Below are positions 61,696 through 64,000 of a stretch of DNA of 64,000 bases, piece after piece (position 1 is the first letter of the stretch; each line of letters starts with the position of its first letter). Under the pieces are notes generated by a model that saw only the letters and a program-made list of their open reading frames with translations, was not told where the DNA came from and made no database searches. Position numbers and translations under genes: made by a program. Source of the DNA: Taeniopygia guttata (lineage: Eukaryota; Chordata; Aves; Passeriformes; Estrildidae); contig NC_133043.1 of assembly GCF_048771995.1 (NCBI RefSeq), positions 6,565,001-6,629,000 of the forward strand, given 5' to 3'.

Positions 61696-62012
61696 TCAAT
61701 CTGGGCCAATCTCACATGGGTTTAGCCCTTTGTCTTTTGCCTCTTTGTACATCCTTTGGAAGTCTTTGAAACGAGGGGCACAGCCTAACCTGGCCTCCCC
61801 AAAGTGCATACGTCCCGTGAAAAGGAAGTCTCCATCTCCTGGCTTCACCCCACACTCCAGCAAGGTCTTTATTTGTCCTCTCCAGTTCCCACTCTCCCCT
61901 GTCAGCTGGAAGACTTTGCTCTTCTGCCTGTACAGTTTGCTGACACCGACGTGAATTATGGATTCTTGCTCTTCTGCCTCGTTCGTTACGTTTTGGATGG
62001 AGCCTCTGATCA
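61696..62012 (-). CDS. METRNL: METRNL terminal coding exon (meteorin-like C-terminus)
   Basis: This is the last coding exon of meteorin-like, a small secreted glial/adipose/immune factor of the meteorin family. Read on the minus strand it opens after a pyrimidine-rich acceptor ending TTTCCAG (AG at 62013-62014) and runs 317 bases to a TGA stop at 61696-61698. It encodes 104 whole residues plus a valine codon completed from the previous exon. The peptide begins IRGSIQNVT, contains LYRQKSKVF, TLLECGVKPGDGDFLFTG, MHFGEARLGCAPRFKDFQ, and ends GLNPCEIGPD. These match my recollection of the vertebrate METRNL C-terminus, including three cysteines (ECGV, LGCA, NPCE) expected to form disulfides. I see no frameshift or premature stop. 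Meteorin proper is less likely, because the MHFGEARLGCAPRFKDFQ block is the METRNL form. Homology is from memory; the exon structure is seen directly. Confidence 0.95.
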
Positions 62013-62670
62013 CTGGAAACAGAAAAAGGTTTTAAGGATTATTACACAAAACTGCTTTGGGAAACCCTGGTCCAAACTCAGGCCTGTGCAACCAGGGGAA
62101 CTGACTTCACAACAGCAACCCAAATTTTGGTCCTTTGTTAATCTGAGAGTTAGGATTATCCAGAAACCGACAGTATATACTTGCATTTTTTATCATTTAT
62201 ATTTGTAATCTGTCCAGCATAAGGAGCCCACATATTAAATATAAACATAAAAATAATTACATCAGAAATATAGCATTAATCATGAAGAATTCTAACAAGC
62301 AGATACGTGCTAAATGCTCCCTGAAAACGTACTTTCTGTTCTTCAGCCATTACAGATACAGCTAATGCTAATTTCCCTTTTAAAAAGGGAAGCATGGACA
62401 ATTAGTGAAACTTTTGGTCTCTTGTCAAATCAACCAACAAGAAATAATGGCCTCTCCTTGATGAACCCAAATCCTTGACCTTCTGCCGTGGTTGCTGTGT
62501 CGCTCTGTCCACCCTGGGGAGGTGCCAGCTGGGCAGAGAGTTCTGAGCTCCCCAGAGCTCTCTCTCCATGTGCCTCAGACCACATTTACTGCTGCTGGAG
62601 GCTGCCAGGTGTGAGGAGAGCTCTGTTGGTGTTTTTGGGAGGAGAGGGGATTGAGGAGACAGCAACTCAC
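62013..62670 (-). other. METRNL: METRNL last intron (658 bp)
   Basis: GT-AG intron joining the two METRNL exons, with donor GTGAGTTG and acceptor TTTTTCTGTTTCCAG on the minus strand. It interrupts a valine codon after its first base. No repeat or other gene was recognised inside it. Confidence 0.9.
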
Positions 62671-62730
62671 CGAAATCACTAGTGCAGACAGCCAGGAGGA
62701 CCTCAGTGTCACTGCAGGGTCGGCAGGGAG
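62671..62730 (-). CDS. METRNL: METRNL penultimate coding exon
   Basis: A 60-base exon on the minus strand, too short to stand out as an open frame. It is bounded by an acceptor (TTCCTGTGCAG, AG at 62731-62732) and a strong donor (GTGAGTTG, starting at 62670). In the frame set by the downstream exon it reads PCRPCSDTEVLLAVCTSDF, the cysteine-rich segment just before the C-terminal exon of METRNL. Three cysteines are visible. The exon starts with two bases of a split codon (alanine or serine) and ends with a G that joins TG of the next exon to give valine. Phase therefore fits exactly across the 658-base intron. The preceding large exon and the signal-peptide exon are not in the window, so the intron upstream is longer than 1.27 kb. 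Confidence 0.93.
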
Positions 62731-64000
62731 CTGCACAGGAAGGCTCACAGTTAGCAAATAAATAAGCATAAACTTAGAACTTTATTTATTTATTAAATAA
62801 ATAAATAAGCTTTATTTATTTGCTGCTTAGACAGCAGCAAATCAACCAATTTAAATAAACAAACCATTCAAACTAAACAAAAACTGACACACACAGCATG
62901 GGCACAATCACTCCAATGATCTGTCTGGCATTTCTACCACTACAAGAAGTGGGGGCTACCCCTAGTTAACCCCAGAGCCTCCATGAGATTTTTGTACCCA
63001 AGCAGGAATAGGGATCTCTTTTCCAATCCTTCTGGGATATATTGTCCAGCAAACATTGCACACGCTCACTGCACTTATGGAAAATAGATATTTGGTACTG
63101 GGTGTATTTGAAGGGCACTCTGCTGTAAATTCACTCAAAAGCTTTCACATCATGTGTCTTTTCTATTCTGATGGCAAAGCTTCTCTCTTACAATTTCTAT
63201 CAAGGGTTGTTGGGCCATTTAGTCATCACCACATCAAAGATCTGGGAGGTTACCAATGGGGGGAAGCAAGGAGGGGAGGGGAAAACCCCAATGCACATGT
63301 TGGAGGGTGATGAGGCAAAGGAAACTCAAGCCAGTATCTGTTTGAGCTCGAGCAGCACAAAGACCATTTCCTGTACTGCTGGAAACATTTGGATATCTGC
63401 ACTAATCTAATCAATGCAAGAATGTGGCTCCTCTTTGTACTCAGCCCGATATTTCTGAGGAGAAGGTGCTGTAGTTGCAGTACAGATGTTTCTCTAACAC
63501 CCTGTTGAGTTCAGGAATTTGCTTATTCTCAGGATCTGCCCTGCCTGGCCATGCTCAGTGAGTCTCCACAGTGGAACGAGGATCAGAACCAGGATCAGAA
63601 CCGTCTCTGTCACCTGGTGTCACCTCAACACATGGAAACTCTGGATCAGCACAGGCACAGACTCCAGCAGAGCAGGGCTCCACTGGAGGTGACTGAACGA
63701 TGAGATTCCATCACACCATCCACCACCAAACTGCAAACTGAACCCACTCCCACCCCAAAAAATTTGGGGTTTGAACCTCAACATCTGAAAACACTTCGTT
63801 TAGGTTCCCAAACAGTCACAACCTTCCTCTCCCCCCTTCCTGCTTCCCAAAGTTGATCCATTGCACTTAAAAGTAGATTTAAGCTTGTCCACAGAAGATG
63901 CAGCTGGTGCCTCCAATGCTCTGCCACCCTCTGACACAAGACATGGCAAATCTCCTCCTTTTTCCAGGGACCCAGAAAGGCAGTGATCCAGAAAGAAGGA
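62731..64000 (-). other. METRNL: METRNL upstream intron (partial)
   Basis: The sequence upstream of the 60-base exon is intronic and continues past the window edge. No open frame resembling the large cysteine-containing METRNL exon was found here. A TTTA-rich, self-complementary simple repeat lies about 45-90 bases upstream of the splice acceptor (62775-62822). The rest is unique-looking sequence with no recognised element. Confidence 0.75.
62775..62822. repeat. (TTTA/TAAA) self-complementary simple repeat
   Basis: TTTATTTATTTATT is followed at once by AAATAAATAAATAA and a further CTTTATTTATTT. The halves are reverse complements, so the segment could fold as a hairpin in DNA or pre-mRNA. It lies 45-92 bases upstream of a METRNL splice acceptor. 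Confidence 0.9.

Noticed and set aside
1..64000. CRISPR array, tRNA, rRNA, insertion sequence or bacterial operon
   Set aside because: The tandem repeats lack unique spacers of CRISPR type, no tRNA cloverleaf or rRNA block was recognised, and the window is clearly vertebrate genomic DNA.

Overview
This window looks like intergenic and gene-flanking DNA from a bird, probably a songbird. Four things point that way. Several repeats have the sequence signature of avian CR1 LINE 3' ends. There are avian-style solo LTRs of endogenous retroviruses (TG...CA ends, AATAAA followed by a CCTTGA-type stretch). CpG is depleted and the base composition is moderate. The only recognisable gene is METRNL (meteorin-like), a vertebrate secreted-factor gene. 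No bacterial or plasmid features are present.

Right end (about 61.0-64.0 kb): the last two coding exons of METRNL lie on the minus strand. The penultimate exon is 62671-62730 and the terminal coding exon is 61696-62012, with a 658-bp intron between them and a 3' UTR running leftwards. Exons 1-2 must lie beyond the right edge. METRNL is transcribed from right to left, so the other 61 kb is the region downstream of it.

Left and middle (1-61 kb): I found no other protein-coding exon with both splice signals and recognisable homology. The longest open frames (up to 255 codons) look like chance frames. What can be named is repeats. An LTR cluster sits at 5.5-11.9 kb, with three plus-strand LTRs sharing one U3 module and one minus-strand ERVL-like LTR. 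Related copies of two of these families lie at 52.0-54.5 kb. One family forms a ~615-bp inverted repeat of about 97% identity, 41 kb apart. In the other, the right-hand copy carries an AT-rich tandem expansion of ~160-170-bp units. CR1 fragments lie at 19.5, 25.6, 29.3, 34.4 (an old type), 40.6 and 44.1 kb. Minisatellites lie at 4.9 kb (29-33 bp unit), 29.1 kb (23 bp), 35.7 kb (46 bp) and 57.4 kb (20 bp). There are also long A or T tracts and other simple repeats.

There is no operon-like organisation. The window is one gene tail plus a long repeat-bearing downstream desert that may contain distal regulatory elements. A few segments with unusual texture are flagged as candidates only. All identifications come from reading the sequence and recalled family knowledge; no database search was run.
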